This document shows positions 34,421 through 42,997 of a stretch of DNA of 64,000 bases, one piece after another. The stretch covers positions 39,872 to 103,871 of the forward strand of contig JAFRSW010000002.1 of assembly GCA_017427385.1 (NCBI GenBank). The letters run 5' to 3'. This DNA is from Bacteroidales bacterium (GTDB lineage: Bacteria > Bacteroidota > Bacteroidia > Bacteroidales > UBA932). Under the pieces are notes generated by a model, which saw nothing but the letters and a program-made list of their open reading frames with translations, searched no databases and was not told where the DNA came from. Every line of letters begins with the position of its first letter. Position 1 is the first letter of the stretch. Position numbers and translations under genes: made by a program.

Positions 34421-35644
34421 TTATCGGACCAGCCGCCTGAAGTCCTTCACGCGGTGGAAGGTGACGATGTTGCCGTCGTGGGCGGTGCGGGCATGCTCGT
34501 CGCCGGAGCGGCTGACGATGCAGAGGTCGTCGCCGTCGATGATCATCGTGGCGTAGTGACGGGCGGAGTGGTCGGTGGGCCCGACGGCAACGAGGCCGGC
34601 GAAGGTCCAGCGCAGCAGGTCGGGCGAATACGAAAGTGCCAGCCGGCGCCGCTCGTTCGACAATCCGTCACTCTGCGAATGTAGCAGCCAGAACAGCCGG
34701 CTCTCCGAATCATACACTATATGGAATTTCAGATGCCCTCCGGGGATGTGCGCGAACAGCACTTCCCCGTTCTTGCGCGGCCAGCGGTCGATGACCAGCG
34801 AGCCATCCTCCAGTTCCCTTCCCCGCAGCATCACGCCTATGTCCGGCATACCCGCGTTGGCACGCGAAAGCAGCACCACGGAGCGCCCCAGGGAGTCATA
34901 GAACGGGCGCGCAGGGTCAACCACCCGCACAACGTTGGTTTCCAGAAGCCCAGGGCGGCCGGGCTCATCCAGCGGCAGACCCGCAGGGCGCGCAGCCTCC
35001 ATGGCGGGATCGGGGTCATACAGCGGAGAGAACTTCCAGCTCGATGGCAAGGTCAGGTCGGCATCCACCGGAGCCTGCATCAGCACGGGGCCTACCCCGG
35101 GCCAGGGATGGCCGTCGGAAATCCATCTCTCGTAGGCCAGCGTCACCTTGCCGTCATATACGTCCACGGAGGTGCAGCTCTGATGCCAGCGGCCTTCCGC
35201 ACAAAGCACGGCAGGAGCGCTCCAGGTCTCCCCGTTATCGTCGCTGCGCGTGATGAGGAGCCTCCGCGAGTGCCCCACCATGTAGAGGGACTCCCCTGCC
35301 TTGAAGAGGATCTCGTGCATCATGGGGATGCGGGCAGATGTCTCCCGCCAGTGGGCGCCGCGGTCGTCGGAGAGGAGGACGCGGATCTGATTGCCGGCCT
35401 TGTAGTCCCCGAAATCGGACCTGGGGCCATCCAGGGCGCCGGTGCCCGGCCCGCCATAATCCACCGCCACAACATAGCGCCCGTCAAAACCCTCCACGAT
35501 CGCGGGGGTATAGAGATAGATGCTGTCCGGGCAGGGCGAGACGGCGATCACCGACTCATCGGCCACCAGATGCGACTGTCCGCCGCAGCAGGCCTGCAAG
35601 GCAAGCACCGCAGCGGCAGACAGTAAGATCACTAACCTTCTCAT
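34421..35644 (-). CDS. Sialidase-like beta-propeller lipoprotein
   Basis: A 407-residue lipoprotein (lipobox ALQACC) with sialidase/neuraminidase-type Asp-box repeats LLSDDRGAHWRET and TRSDDNGETWSAPAVL and a beta-propeller pattern. The arginine triad and nucleophile Tyr of true sialidases cannot be assigned with confidence, so the substrate is open. Its start overlaps the stop of the DUF4886 gene by 4 bp. It is the last gene of a five-gene operon beginning with the phosphomannomutase. Confidence 0.72.
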   Translation of the reverse strand: MRRLVILLSAAAVLALQACCGGQSHLVADESVIAVSPCPDSIYLYTPAIVEGFDGRYVVAVDYGGPGTGALDGPRSDFGDYKAGNQIRVLLSDDRGAHWRETSARIPMMHEILFKAGESLYMVGHSRRLLITRSDDNGETWSAPAVLCAEGRWHQSCTSVDVYDGKVTLAYERWISDGHPWPGVGPVLMQAPVDADLTLPSSWKFSPLYDPDPAMEAARPAGLPLDEPGRPGLLETNVVRVVDPARPFYDSLGRSVVLLSRANAGMPDIGVMLRGRELEDGSLVIDRWPRKNGEVLFAHIPGGHLKFHIVYDSESRLFWLLHSQSDGLSNERRRLALSYSPDLLRWTFAGLVAVGPTDHSARHYATMIIDGDDLCIVSRSGDEHARTAHDGNIVTFHRVKDFRRLVR

Positions 35645-37764
35645 TGCTTAGGCTTGAAGATGGCAAAGCAAGTCTCCAGAGTCTCCTGCTCAGCATCGGT
35701 CAAGTTCGGGTTTTTGAACTTTGCCAGGTTGAAAGCGCGATAGTTCCAGCTCCCCCACCAACTGTCGTTCACCACCACTATTGAATTGCTGCCGGAGGCC
35801 TCCACATTAGTCGGACGGGTAGCGGAAGTATTTTTGGTTGTCAGGGTCACCCATCCCTCCGGCCTGTACTGATAGCCGCTCTTGAGCACTATCACCGAGC
35901 CGTTGGGAATCTCGCTCTTCTGGAAGATCTGGGTGGCTGCAAACTGTGTGATATTGTTACCAGTAGTAACCTGGTTAGATAGGTTATCCGAATTCGAATA
36001 GTAGAAGGCCTTATGCGTAATAATCAGTGGCACTGCCTCATAACTGTCCAGGGAATATCCCTCCCCGGTGAAAATCGCCTTCAACTCATCCGAAGGATAA
36101 ATATAGGTAGGCGGCACCGGAGGAATCACGGATTCCGTAACCTCGTAAGGCTTGGTGTATGCCTTCTCTACCGCATCCTTGATAACGGTGATCTGATCGT
36201 CAGTATAGGTATAGGAAGAAGGCTCGTAGGTGATGCCTTCGATGCTCTTGCCGGTGATCTGGCGGGCCCACATCAGGCCGGTGAGGAGGCGTCCATTGTT
36301 GTAGGACATGTGATAGCCGTCACGGGTGATGTTATCTCCCAGATAGCTGGTGCGCAGGTTTTGCACCGCGGTGCCGCAAGGGATGACGATATTGAAATCT
36401 CCACGGGCCACGACCTTGGTCTTCACGCAGTTCACGATGGCTTCGTACATGGTCATCTGGTCCTTGCCATACTTGGAGAACTCGCCGTGTGTGGAGTTGC
36501 CCTGATATGCCCAGGTCATGTGCCACATGCGCTTCGCGTTGGGGCAGTTCTTCTTGACGGCCTCGACGATCGTGGACAGATAGGGCTCATAGGTGTCCGC
36601 CATGCCGGAAGAACCGCTGGCCTGCTGCATGCTCACGAAGTCCCAGTCGCGCTCCTTCATCGCCGTGTTGGCGCTGAAGCCATTGGTGGAAGTCCAGGTT
36701 CCGGTGGAGTTGGTGCGATATTCATACGCGCCGGAGTTTTTGGTGATATTGTTGGCATGCGTTTCCAGCGTGCATCCGCCTATATAAAGGTTACCCAGGA
36801 AGATATCCTTATAGCCAAGCTCCTGCAGGATCTGGTAGAGATACTCCATCGCATCCCACGAGAAGCTGTTGCCTATAGCAAGGATATACAGGGACTTGGG
36901 AGATTTCTGGCTGACTTTGAAACTGGCACTCTTGCTGAATTCCGTGTTGGAGATGGTTACGCTACCTGTGCGGAGGTCATCTCCCGTATTCGCGGAAACG
37001 GTGAAGGTGAAGCCCTCGGCCGTGCGGGTTGAGGTAATCCAGGAAGGTGTGCTGGCGGTCACTTCCAGATTGGTGGTTACGGGCACGGAGAAAGATGTTC
37101 CGGCCGCAGGGCTCTGAACATCCTTTGCGGTGACGGTGAACACGGGGGCCTGGCCGCTCTGGGAGATGCTTATCTCCGCCGAAAGGCCGGAAGATGCAAA
37201 CTCTATCTTGGCCTCCCTGCTGTGTACATCATCGTTCTTTGCAACTGTTATCATCAGCGTTCTCTCACCGCGGGAGTCCGCCTGGCCGAGGTCGGTACTG
37301 ATCCAGTTCGATGCTGAAGAGGGATTCAGCTGCATAGTAATATCTACGTTCGCGCTGACTTTCGAAGGATATACTCCTCCGGCGTTGCCGACAGAGAAAA
37401 CTCCCGGATCTACAGTAATGAAACTCTTGGCTGTCTGAGATACGGTAACGGTATCCTTAGCGGTGCCACACTGGATGATCGCATAACCTTTCCTGGCCGA
37501 AGAACCGGTATTCTCGGATACGGAAAGCACAGGCATGGCAGCCCCCTCCTTGCCGGAGGCGGGAGACAGGGTTATCCAACTGGCAGAGGTGCTGGAAGTC
37601 CAGTCGCCGGAAGTGGTGAAGGAGATAGACTTGTCCCCTCCCTTATTGTCGAAAGTGAGAGCCTTGGCCGATTTGAACTCGATGGAATCTACCGGTTCGG
37701 GCTTCTTTTCTTCTTCGCAGGCTATTGCCAGCAGGGCCAGCAGTATAAATGACAGCTTTTTCAT
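35641..37764 (-). CDS. BACON-domain / DUF4886 (SGNH-like) lipoprotein
   Basis: A 707-residue lipoprotein (LLALLAIACEE). The N-terminal third has three BACON-like beta-sandwich repeats (TTSGDWTSSTSASWITLSPA and similar), which often bind carbohydrate or mucin. The central DUF4886 domain is SGNH-esterase-like: LYILAIGNSFSWDAMEYLY, VSMQQASGSSG and DGYHMSYNNGRLLTGLMWA with the likely catalytic Asp/His. About 170 residues of unknown beta-rich sequence follow. It may remove acyl groups from glycans at the cell surface. Coupled to the sialidase-like gene (4-bp overlap) and 11 bp downstream of galM. Confidence 0.85.
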   Translation of the reverse strand: MKKLSFILLALLAIACEEEKKPEPVDSIEFKSAKALTFDNKGGDKSISFTTSGDWTSSTSASWITLSPASGKEGAAMPVLSVSENTGSSARKGYAIIQCGTAKDTVTVSQTAKSFITVDPGVFSVGNAGGVYPSKVSANVDITMQLNPSSASNWISTDLGQADSRGERTLMITVAKNDDVHSREAKIEFASSGLSAEISISQSGQAPVFTVTAKDVQSPAAGTSFSVPVTTNLEVTASTPSWITSTRTAEGFTFTVSANTGDDLRTGSVTISNTEFSKSASFKVSQKSPKSLYILAIGNSFSWDAMEYLYQILQELGYKDIFLGNLYIGGCTLETHANNITKNSGAYEYRTNSTGTWTSTNGFSANTAMKERDWDFVSMQQASGSSGMADTYEPYLSTIVEAVKKNCPNAKRMWHMTWAYQGNSTHGEFSKYGKDQMTMYEAIVNCVKTKVVARGDFNIVIPCGTAVQNLRTSYLGDNITRDGYHMSYNNGRLLTGLMWARQITGKSIEGITYEPSSYTYTDDQITVIKDAVEKAYTKPYEVTESVIPPVPPTYIYPSDELKAIFTGEGYSLDSYEAVPLIITHKAFYYSNSDNLSNQVTTGNNITQFAATQIFQKSEIPNGSVIVLKSGYQYRPEGWVTLTTKNTSATRPTNVEASGSNSIVVVNDSWWGSWNYRAFNLAKFKNPNLTDAEQETLETCFAIFKPKQ

Positions 37765-37775
37765 ATCGTGTCGGT

Positions 37776-38846
37776 TTATTTTGTTACAAATTCAAATACA
37801 CAGTGGCTGGTATAGGTCTCGCCGGGCCTCAACAATGCGGAAGGCCATTCCGGCTTGTTGGGAGAGTCGGGAAACTTCTGGGTCTCAAGGCAGACTGCGG
37901 CACGGTGTCCATACACTACGCCGCCCTTGCCGGTCACCGTACCATCGAGGAAGTTTCCGGCATAAACCTGGATTCCGGGCTCATCGGTATACACCCGTAT
38001 CTCTATCCCGCTGGTAGGACAATACAGTGAAGCAGCGATCACCGTATCATCCCCGTTGGTATCCAGCACCCAGTTATGGTCGTAACCATGGCCATTGCGA
38101 AGTTGTTCATAATCGGCATCGATATCCAACCCGATGGGCTTGGGCGTACGGAAATCCATGGGAGTTCCCTCTACGGGCCAGATTTCTCCGGTAGTCATGA
38201 AAGTGTCGTCCACCGGTGTAAACCGGGATGCATTGATGTAGAGCTCATCCGCGCATATCGAAAAATGATTCGGTTCCCCGGAAGGATTGAAGTAAGAATG
38301 ATTGGTCATGTTGATCACGGTAGGGGCATCCGTGGTGGCCTCGTAGCGGATATCCAGTTTGTTGTCTTCCTGAACGGTGAAGGTCACATATGCCTTCACG
38401 TTGCCGGGAAAACCCTGGTCGCCGTCCGGCGAGATGCGCTCGAGTTTCAGGCTGTTCTCCGATACTTCGACGGCATTGTAGAACTGATACTGCCAGCCCC
38501 TGGTGCCACCATGGAGACAGTGCCCGAAATTATTCCTGGGGAGCTGATACTCCTTGCCGTCGATGGTGATGCGGCCGTCCTTGATGCGATTGGCGTAACG
38601 CCCGATGGTTGCACCGAAATCGGTCTCGTTATTCTCGGGATAGTAGTCTTCCAGGTTGTCGAAACCCAGCACGACATCACGCAGTTCACCGTTTCTGTCC
38701 GGCACCAGCAGCGAAACGATGCGCCCACCGTAGTTGGTGATGCTCACTTCCATCCCGGAAGCGTTCCTGATGGTGTAGAGCTGAGGCGTCTGTTTGCAGC
38801 ACGCAGCCATCATGAGAACCATGGCAGCGAAAAGGATTTTCTTCAT
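37776..38846 (-). CDS. galM: Aldose 1-epimerase (mutarotase)
   Basis: A 356-residue protein with a lipoprotein-type signal (LMMAACC), so it is exported, unlike cytosolic GalM. Family motifs: GATIGRYANRI, HGGTRGWQYQFY, the catalytic-His region NMTNHSYFNPSG and the catalytic-Glu segment AAVCLETQKFPDSPN. It interconverts alpha and beta anomers of hexoses in the periplasm, in step with glycan breakdown by neighbouring enzymes. It is 2 bp downstream of the M23/LysM gene. Confidence 0.92.
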   Translation of the reverse strand: MKKILFAAMVLMMAACCKQTPQLYTIRNASGMEVSITNYGGRIVSLLVPDRNGELRDVVLGFDNLEDYYPENNETDFGATIGRYANRIKDGRITIDGKEYQLPRNNFGHCLHGGTRGWQYQFYNAVEVSENSLKLERISPDGDQGFPGNVKAYVTFTVQEDNKLDIRYEATTDAPTVINMTNHSYFNPSGEPNHFSICADELYINASRFTPVDDTFMTTGEIWPVEGTPMDFRTPKPIGLDIDADYEQLRNGHGYDHNWVLDTNGDDTVIAASLYCPTSGIEIRVYTDEPGIQVYAGNFLDGTVTGKGGVVYGHRAAVCLETQKFPDSPNKPEWPSALLRPGETYTSHCVFEFVTK

Positions 38847-38848
38847 AT

Positions 38849-39883
38849 TTATTTGACTCTTAATTTTTTACCTATTTTCAACGGGGTGGACGCACTGATG
38901 CCGTTAAGTTTGCATATTGCACCCACCGTAGTATGATACTTGGCCGCAAGGCCATAAAGCGTATCCCCCGACTTGACGGTATGATACTGAGCCGCCGCCA
39001 TCTCCTTTGCTATGCGGTCCGCCTCGGCGCGCTCCTCCTCCTCGGTCTTGTAAATCTCCTCCTCTTCCTCCTCGGATTCGGGATAATACCTGGAGGTATT
39101 GGAAAGATACTTGCGTTTGAGCACGAACCAGCCATGGCGCAGAGTGCCCGTCTCGAAATCTATCAGCCACTGCGGATCGAAGGCAAAGCCCTCGTAGCGC
39201 GTCTCGAAGTGGAGATGCGGGCCGGTGGAGCGCCCGGTGGAGCCCCCGAGGCCGATCACATCCCCCGCGGAAACATAGTCCCCCGGCTCCACCTTGCGGG
39301 CGGAAAGATGCGCGTAGGTGGTCTCCAGGCCGGATGCATGGCGTATCACCACCACATTGCCGTAGCCGCGGTTATACATGGAGCAGCGCACGCGGCCGTC
39401 GAACGCGGCATACACCGGCGTGCCGGTTGGCAGGGGCAGATCCACCCCGGTATGATTGCGGCGCCTGCGCCATCCGAAGGGCGAGAATACCTTGATCTGC
39501 CGGGGGCAGCAGAAGCGGCTCGCGGAGTCGGCCAGGCAGAGGGTCACGCGGTACGGCAGATCCTCCAGCTTCGTGCGGTAGGGATTCATATCGTTCGACA
39601 CCCAGGCCTTGCGGAAAACGGCGCTGTCGGCAAGGGCGCGCAGGTCCCGCTCATAATGCCAGGTGCCGTCGCTGCAAAGGATGATCTTGACGGCAGGGTC
39701 CGACGTGTCCAGAGTGTCGTGCACGTCCTTGGCCTTCCCGGGGATGAGGGATTTCACCGGCTTCTTTACCTCGCGCGGCACCAGTTTCTCGGCCTCCTTG
39801 AGGCTGAGACGATGCTCCTGCGCTCCCGCCAGAGACGGCAGAAGCACCAGGGCTGCAATAAGTATCTTCCTGACTCTCAGCAT
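38849..39883 (-). CDS. M23 peptidase with LysM domain
   Basis: I place the start at ATG 39883 (MLRVRKILIAALVLLPSLAG) to give a signal peptide and a 1-bp gap to the phosphomannomutase. The M23 zinc-peptidase domain (about 165-265) has NHTGVDLPLPTGTP (H..D ligands) and GPHLHFETRY (HxH). A Glu-rich linker and a C-terminal LysM domain (YHTVKSGDTLYGLAAKYHTT) bind peptidoglycan. It probably trims cell-wall cross-links, or activates other enzymes if the site is degenerate; the zinc ligands look intact. Confidence 0.9.
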   Translation of the reverse strand: MLRVRKILIAALVLLPSLAGAQEHRLSLKEAEKLVPREVKKPVKSLIPGKAKDVHDTLDTSDPAVKIILCSDGTWHYERDLRALADSAVFRKAWVSNDMNPYRTKLEDLPYRVTLCLADSASRFCCPRQIKVFSPFGWRRRRNHTGVDLPLPTGTPVYAAFDGRVRCSMYNRGYGNVVVIRHASGLETTYAHLSARKVEPGDYVSAGDVIGLGGSTGRSTGPHLHFETRYEGFAFDPQWLIDFETGTLRHGWFVLKRKYLSNTSRYYPESEEEEEEIYKTEEEERAEADRIAKEMAAAQYHTVKSGDTLYGLAAKYHTTVGAICKLNGISASTPLKIGKKLRVK

Positions 39884-39884
39884 C

Positions 39885-41252
39885 CTACGCCCTCTTCCCT
39901 CCAAACTGCCCTTCGATAATGGCTGCCGCGTCGGCAATCTTCTGCGCGAGCAGCTCGTCGGTAGTGGCTTCGCAGATGAAACGCAGGTACGGTTCGGTGT
40001 TCGAAGGGCGGATGTTGAACCACCACTGCGGGAACTCCAGGCGGTATCCGTCGAAGTCCATCACCGCGGTCGGCTTCTCGCTCTTCTCGAAGAAGCTCTT
40101 CACTGCCTCCATGGCACCGGCCTTGTCTTCCACTCGGAAGTTGACCTCGCCGGAGTTCTTGTACTTGGTGAGCTCGTCGATCTGCTGGCTGAAGGTCTTG
40201 CCTTTGCGCTTGAGGGCAGCCACGATGCGCAGCACGATGATGCTGGCGAGCATGCCGCTATCGGAATAGAAGAAATCCTTGAAATAATAGTGCCCGGCGA
40301 GTTCACCGCCCCAGAGGCCGTCGATCTCGCGGAGCTTGGGAGCTGCGAATGCGCGGCCCACACGCCAAGTGTGGAGCTCTGCACCGTACTTCTGCAGATA
40401 CTCCCCTACTGCCTTGGAAGAACGGATTTCCTGGAGCACGCGGGGGTTCTTTTCTCCGCGCTCGTCGCAGAAGTACTGAGCCATCATGGCGATGATGAGG
40501 TCGGGCGCCACAAAACGGGCCTTGTCATCCACGAACATCACGCGGTCGGCATCGCCATCGTAGATGACTCCCAGGTCGGCCCCGCACTTTGCCACAAGCT
40601 CGCGCAGAGGCTGCACATTCTTGGGAATCAGCGGGTTAGGCTCGTGGTTGGGGAAGCGCCCGTCGATGGTGTCGAAGAGCCATTCGGCGTTTTCGTCCTT
40701 GTATATCTCCTTGGCAAAGAGATTGGCCATGCCGTTGGAGAGGTCGAATGCGATCTTGAGGTTGGAGTAGTCGCCCTTGTACTTCTTGAGGAAGGCGATA
40801 TAGTCCGGCTTGATGTCGATTTCCCTCACCTTTCCGGGCTTGGCTGCCTTGGGCGTGGGGCGCCCCTCCTCTATCCATGCCTTGATCTGGCCGAGGCCGG
40901 TGTCCAGGCCCACGGGAAGGGCGTTCTCGCGGGAGACCTTCATGCCGTTGTACTCGGCAGGATTGTGCGATGCCGTGATCTGCACCGAGGCCTTGTAGCC
41001 GTAATTTGCCGTGCCGAAATACACCAGCGGAGTGCTGCTGAGGCCGATGTCGTCTACATCTGCCCCGGCATCGGTGATGCCCTTGATGAGATAGTCGTGG
41101 ATCTCCTGGCCGGAGACGCGGCAATCGCGGCCCACCAGCACTTTGTCTGCCTTCAGCAGCTCTGGCAGGAATGCCCCGATCTTGTATGCTGTTTCCTTAT
41201 CGAAATCTACGTTATAGATTCCCCTGATGTCGTATGCGTGAAATGCTCCCAT
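39885..41252 (-). CDS. Phosphomannomutase/phosphoglucomutase
   Basis: A 455-residue alpha-D-phosphohexomutase of the ManB/AlgC type. Markers: N-terminal FHAYDIRGIYNVDF, the phosphoserine loop ITASHNPAEYNG (Ser about 97), the metal loop YDGDADRVMFVDD, and C-terminal phosphate-binding RPSNTEPYLRFICEA. It supplies mannose-1-P or glucose-1-P for polysaccharide synthesis. It is first in the operon with a minus-strand TATATTTG at 41284-41291. Confidence 0.92.
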   Translation of the reverse strand: MGAFHAYDIRGIYNVDFDKETAYKIGAFLPELLKADKVLVGRDCRVSGQEIHDYLIKGITDAGADVDDIGLSSTPLVYFGTANYGYKASVQITASHNPAEYNGMKVSRENALPVGLDTGLGQIKAWIEEGRPTPKAAKPGKVREIDIKPDYIAFLKKYKGDYSNLKIAFDLSNGMANLFAKEIYKDENAEWLFDTIDGRFPNHEPNPLIPKNVQPLRELVAKCGADLGVIYDGDADRVMFVDDKARFVAPDLIIAMMAQYFCDERGEKNPRVLQEIRSSKAVGEYLQKYGAELHTWRVGRAFAAPKLREIDGLWGGELAGHYYFKDFFYSDSGMLASIIVLRIVAALKRKGKTFSQQIDELTKYKNSGEVNFRVEDKAGAMEAVKSFFEKSEKPTAVMDFDGYRLEFPQWWFNIRPSNTEPYLRFICEATTDELLAQKIADAAAIIEGQFGGKRA

Positions 41253-41283
41253 ATTAAATTGTTTTTAGTGTCGTGTTAACCTA

Positions 41284-41291
41284 CAAATATA
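41284..41291 (-). promoter_or_regulatory. Promoter -7 element of phosphomannomutase operon
   Basis: CAAATATA on the plus strand reads TATATTTG on the minus strand, 31 bp before the start codon. Confidence 0.6.
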
Positions 41292-41310
41292 ATAAAAAAT
41301 ACTTTTTTTT

Positions 41311-41406
41311 CATGCCGCCCAGTTCATGCCCTTCGCCGCCCTGTCCGGTATGATGGAGATGTTTGAGGCAACGCGGATTGAGACCGAAAAGAAGTTGGAG
41401 AAATGA
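41311..41406 (+). pseudogene. C-terminal gene remnant (AAQFMPFAAL-type)
   Basis: The frame encodes HAAQFMPFAALSGMMEM and then FEATRIETEKKLEK-stop but has no start. AQFMPFAAL is reminiscent of YolD-like small DNA-repair-associated proteins, though this is only a short match. A second, more decayed copy lies at 41685-41750. Confidence 0.5.
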
Positions 41407-41414
41407 AAGGATTA

Positions 41415-41460
41415 TGTCATTCCGAGCCTTCCTTGTCATTCCGAGCGAAGCGAAGGAATC
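41415..41460 (+). repeat. Dispersed repeat, intergenic copy (copy 5)
   Basis: A full core preceded by a partial unit (GTCATTCCGAG), in the opposite orientation to the other four copies and the only one outside a gene. Confidence 0.85.
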
Positions 41461-41462
41461 TA

Positions 41463-41492
41463 TTGCATTTCCCGAGAAAAGCCCTACCTTTG
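41463..41492 (+). promoter_or_regulatory. Promoter of duplicated small RNA, copy 1
   Basis: TTG at 41463-41465, 19 bp, then TACCTTTG at 41485-41492. Confidence 0.8.
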
Positions 41493-41496
41493 CACT

Positions 41497-41595
41497 AGGA
41501 TTCGTCGAAGAGGAACTTCGTTTGAAGGGATGACAACCCTCTCAAGGCAACTTGATTCGAGCCCTAAAGTCAGCGTCCCAGGCTGGCTTTTTATA
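41497..41595 (+). ncRNA. Duplicated small RNA, copy 1 (~100 nt)
   Basis: The predicted RNA starts near GGATTCGTCGAAGAGGAA and carries three hairpins: CGAAG/CTTCG, AGGG/CCCT and TCAAG-gca-aCTTGA. It ends in a 9-bp terminator stem AAAGTCAGC/GCTGGCTTT (41566-41590) and T-run. The body is almost identical to 42150-42252, whereas the sequence outside is unrelated. No coding capacity is shared by the two copies. Class unknown to me. Confidence 0.75.
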
Positions 41596-41684
41596 TTTGA
41601 ACCACCTCGTTAACGGTGCATTAAGCGACAAGTTCTTTCTGAAAGAAATGCAGAAGAGCCCCCCTTATACTTTTCCCAAGCCCC

Positions 41685-41750
41685 CTGTCCGGGATGGCAG
41701 AGGCTATCGAGGCTGGAAGAATCGAGACCGAAAAGAGGTTGGAGAAATGA
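41685..41750 (+). pseudogene. Second decayed copy of C-terminal remnant
   Basis: The frame LSGMAEAIEAGRIETEKRLEK-stop resembles the end of the remnant at 41311-41406 at DNA and protein level. Only about 21 codons align. The stretch between copy 1 of the small RNA and this remnant shows nothing else. Confidence 0.45.
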
Positions 41751-41755
41751 AAGAA

Positions 41756-42076
41756 TTACGCCAGCTTGACGGCGGTGCCGGAGGCAGTGACCATGAGCAT
41801 GCCGTTATTCTCGCCTAGGACCTCGTAATCGACATCGATGCCGACCACCGCATCTGCGCCCATGGCCTGTGCCCGCAGCGACATCTCCTCCATAGCCTTG
41901 GAGCGCGCGTCGATGAGTTCCTGCTCGTAGGAGCCGCTGCGGCCGCCTACTATGTTTCGGATGCTGGCCGCGAAATCCCTGAGAAAGTTCACCCCGGAGA
42001 TCACCTCTCCGAAGACCACTCCCTTATATTCTGCTATTGTGCGTCCCTCTACGGACGGAGTCGTGGTAAGAATCAT
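41756..42076 (-). CDS. YbjQ-family protein
   Basis: A complete 106-residue YbjQ/UPF0145 protein, a pentamer-forming small fold often listed as heavy-metal-binding. Typical sequences are the N-terminal [16 protein letters not shown], the central [17 protein letters not shown] and [17 protein letters not shown]. The function is not established. Its minus-strand promoter TATATTTG is at 42097-42104. Confidence 0.9.
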   Translation of the reverse strand: MILTTTPSVEGRTIAEYKGVVFGEVISGVNFLRDFAASIRNIVGGRSGSYEQELIDARSKAMEEMSLRAQAMGADAVVGIDVDYEVLGENNGMLMVTASGTAVKLA

Positions 42077-42137
42077 ATGCAGTGTGTTTTGTGAAGCAAA
42101 TATAGCAAATTCCGCTTTCTAATTTCAGAAAAAGTAT

Positions 42138-42145
42138 TACCTTTG
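42138..42145 (+). promoter_or_regulatory. Promoter -7 element of small RNA, copy 2
   Basis: TACCTTTG, in the same position relative to the RNA as in copy 1. The -33 TTG of copy 1 is not conserved here. Confidence 0.65.
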
Positions 42146-42149
42146 CACT

Positions 42150-42252
42150 AGGATTCGTCGAAGAGGAATTCGTGTAAGGGATGACAACCCTTTCAAGGCA
42201 ACTTGATCCGAGCCTCATTGAAAAGTCGCTACCTGGCGGCTTTATTTTTTAC
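42150..42252 (+). ncRNA. Duplicated small RNA, copy 2 (~100 nt)
   Basis: Same body as copy 1 (TAGGATTCGTCGAAGAGG, AAGGG/CCCTT, TCAAG/CTTGA). The terminator stem is AAAGTCGC/GCGGCTTT (42222-42243) with T6. The stem differs from copy 1 on both arms yet stays paired, which supports a functional RNA. Confidence 0.75.
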
Positions 42253-42291
42253 CCCCTCGAATCCGAAGGGATTGATTGAGAATAGGCGATG

Positions 42292-42828
42292 TTATATGTG
42301 CCGGAGCTCTGCTTTCAAGGCAGTTTCACGTTCCTTTCTATTTTTTATTGCCAGTCGGTAAGCCTCACGAGCTTTACGCCTGTATTCCTTTTCTTGCTGA
42401 AGAAGCTCTCCATTGCGTAGGATTTCTGTCTCTACACAGGCGATGGTTTCCTCAGAGGTGGCTTTCTTCAGCTGACATTCCCATACGATTATGACGAACC
42501 ATCCTTTTGCCTCCAACTGACGCCATTCTTCTTGGTCGCGCTCTTGATTATGGGCCACTTTTGCCATCCAGAAGTCTGTGTTGGTCTTGGGAACCGTATA
42601 GTATTTGCAGTTTTTGTGGCCGTGCCAGAAGCAGCCGTGAAGGAAAATGACAGTACGGTATTTGGGGAGGACGATGTCCGGTTTGCCCGGCAGACGCTTG
42701 TCATTCACTCTGTAGCGGAATCCAAGGCTCCAGAGCGCATGACGCAGCTTCAACTCCGGCTTCGTGGAAGCGGAGTGAATGGCGGCCATGTTCTGGTGGC
42801 GTTGTTCAGGTGTTCTTGTATCTGCCAC
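42292..42828 (-). CDS. vsr: Very-short-patch mismatch endonuclease
   Basis: A 178-residue Vsr-type nuclease that nicks T:G mismatches created when 5-methylcytosine deaminates. Catalytic and zinc-site sequences: GFRYRVNDKRLPGKPDIVLP and IFLHGCFWHGHKNC, with PKTNTDFWMAKVAHNQERD. The C-terminal 40 residues are a charged helical extension (EKEYRRKAREAYRLAIKNRK). It is divergent from the cytosine methyltransferase, as expected for a partner that repairs its by-products. Confidence 0.93.
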   Translation of the reverse strand: MADTRTPEQRHQNMAAIHSASTKPELKLRHALWSLGFRYRVNDKRLPGKPDIVLPKYRTVIFLHGCFWHGHKNCKYYTVPKTNTDFWMAKVAHNQERDQEEWRQLEAKGWFVIIVWECQLKKATSEETIACVETEILRNGELLQQEKEYRRKAREAYRLAIKNRKERETALKAELRHI

Positions 42829-42997
42829 TTTAATTACATTATTCTTGCTGGCACAAAGTTACACCATACTTTTTTATGCGCCAAATTAGCACTATGAAAT
42901 ACGAATGAAAAGAAACACAGATAGAAGTTGATCGGGCTATTTTCCATAATGTCAGTAAAAATTCTTAACTTTGACATCTATTTATCCAGAAAGCATA

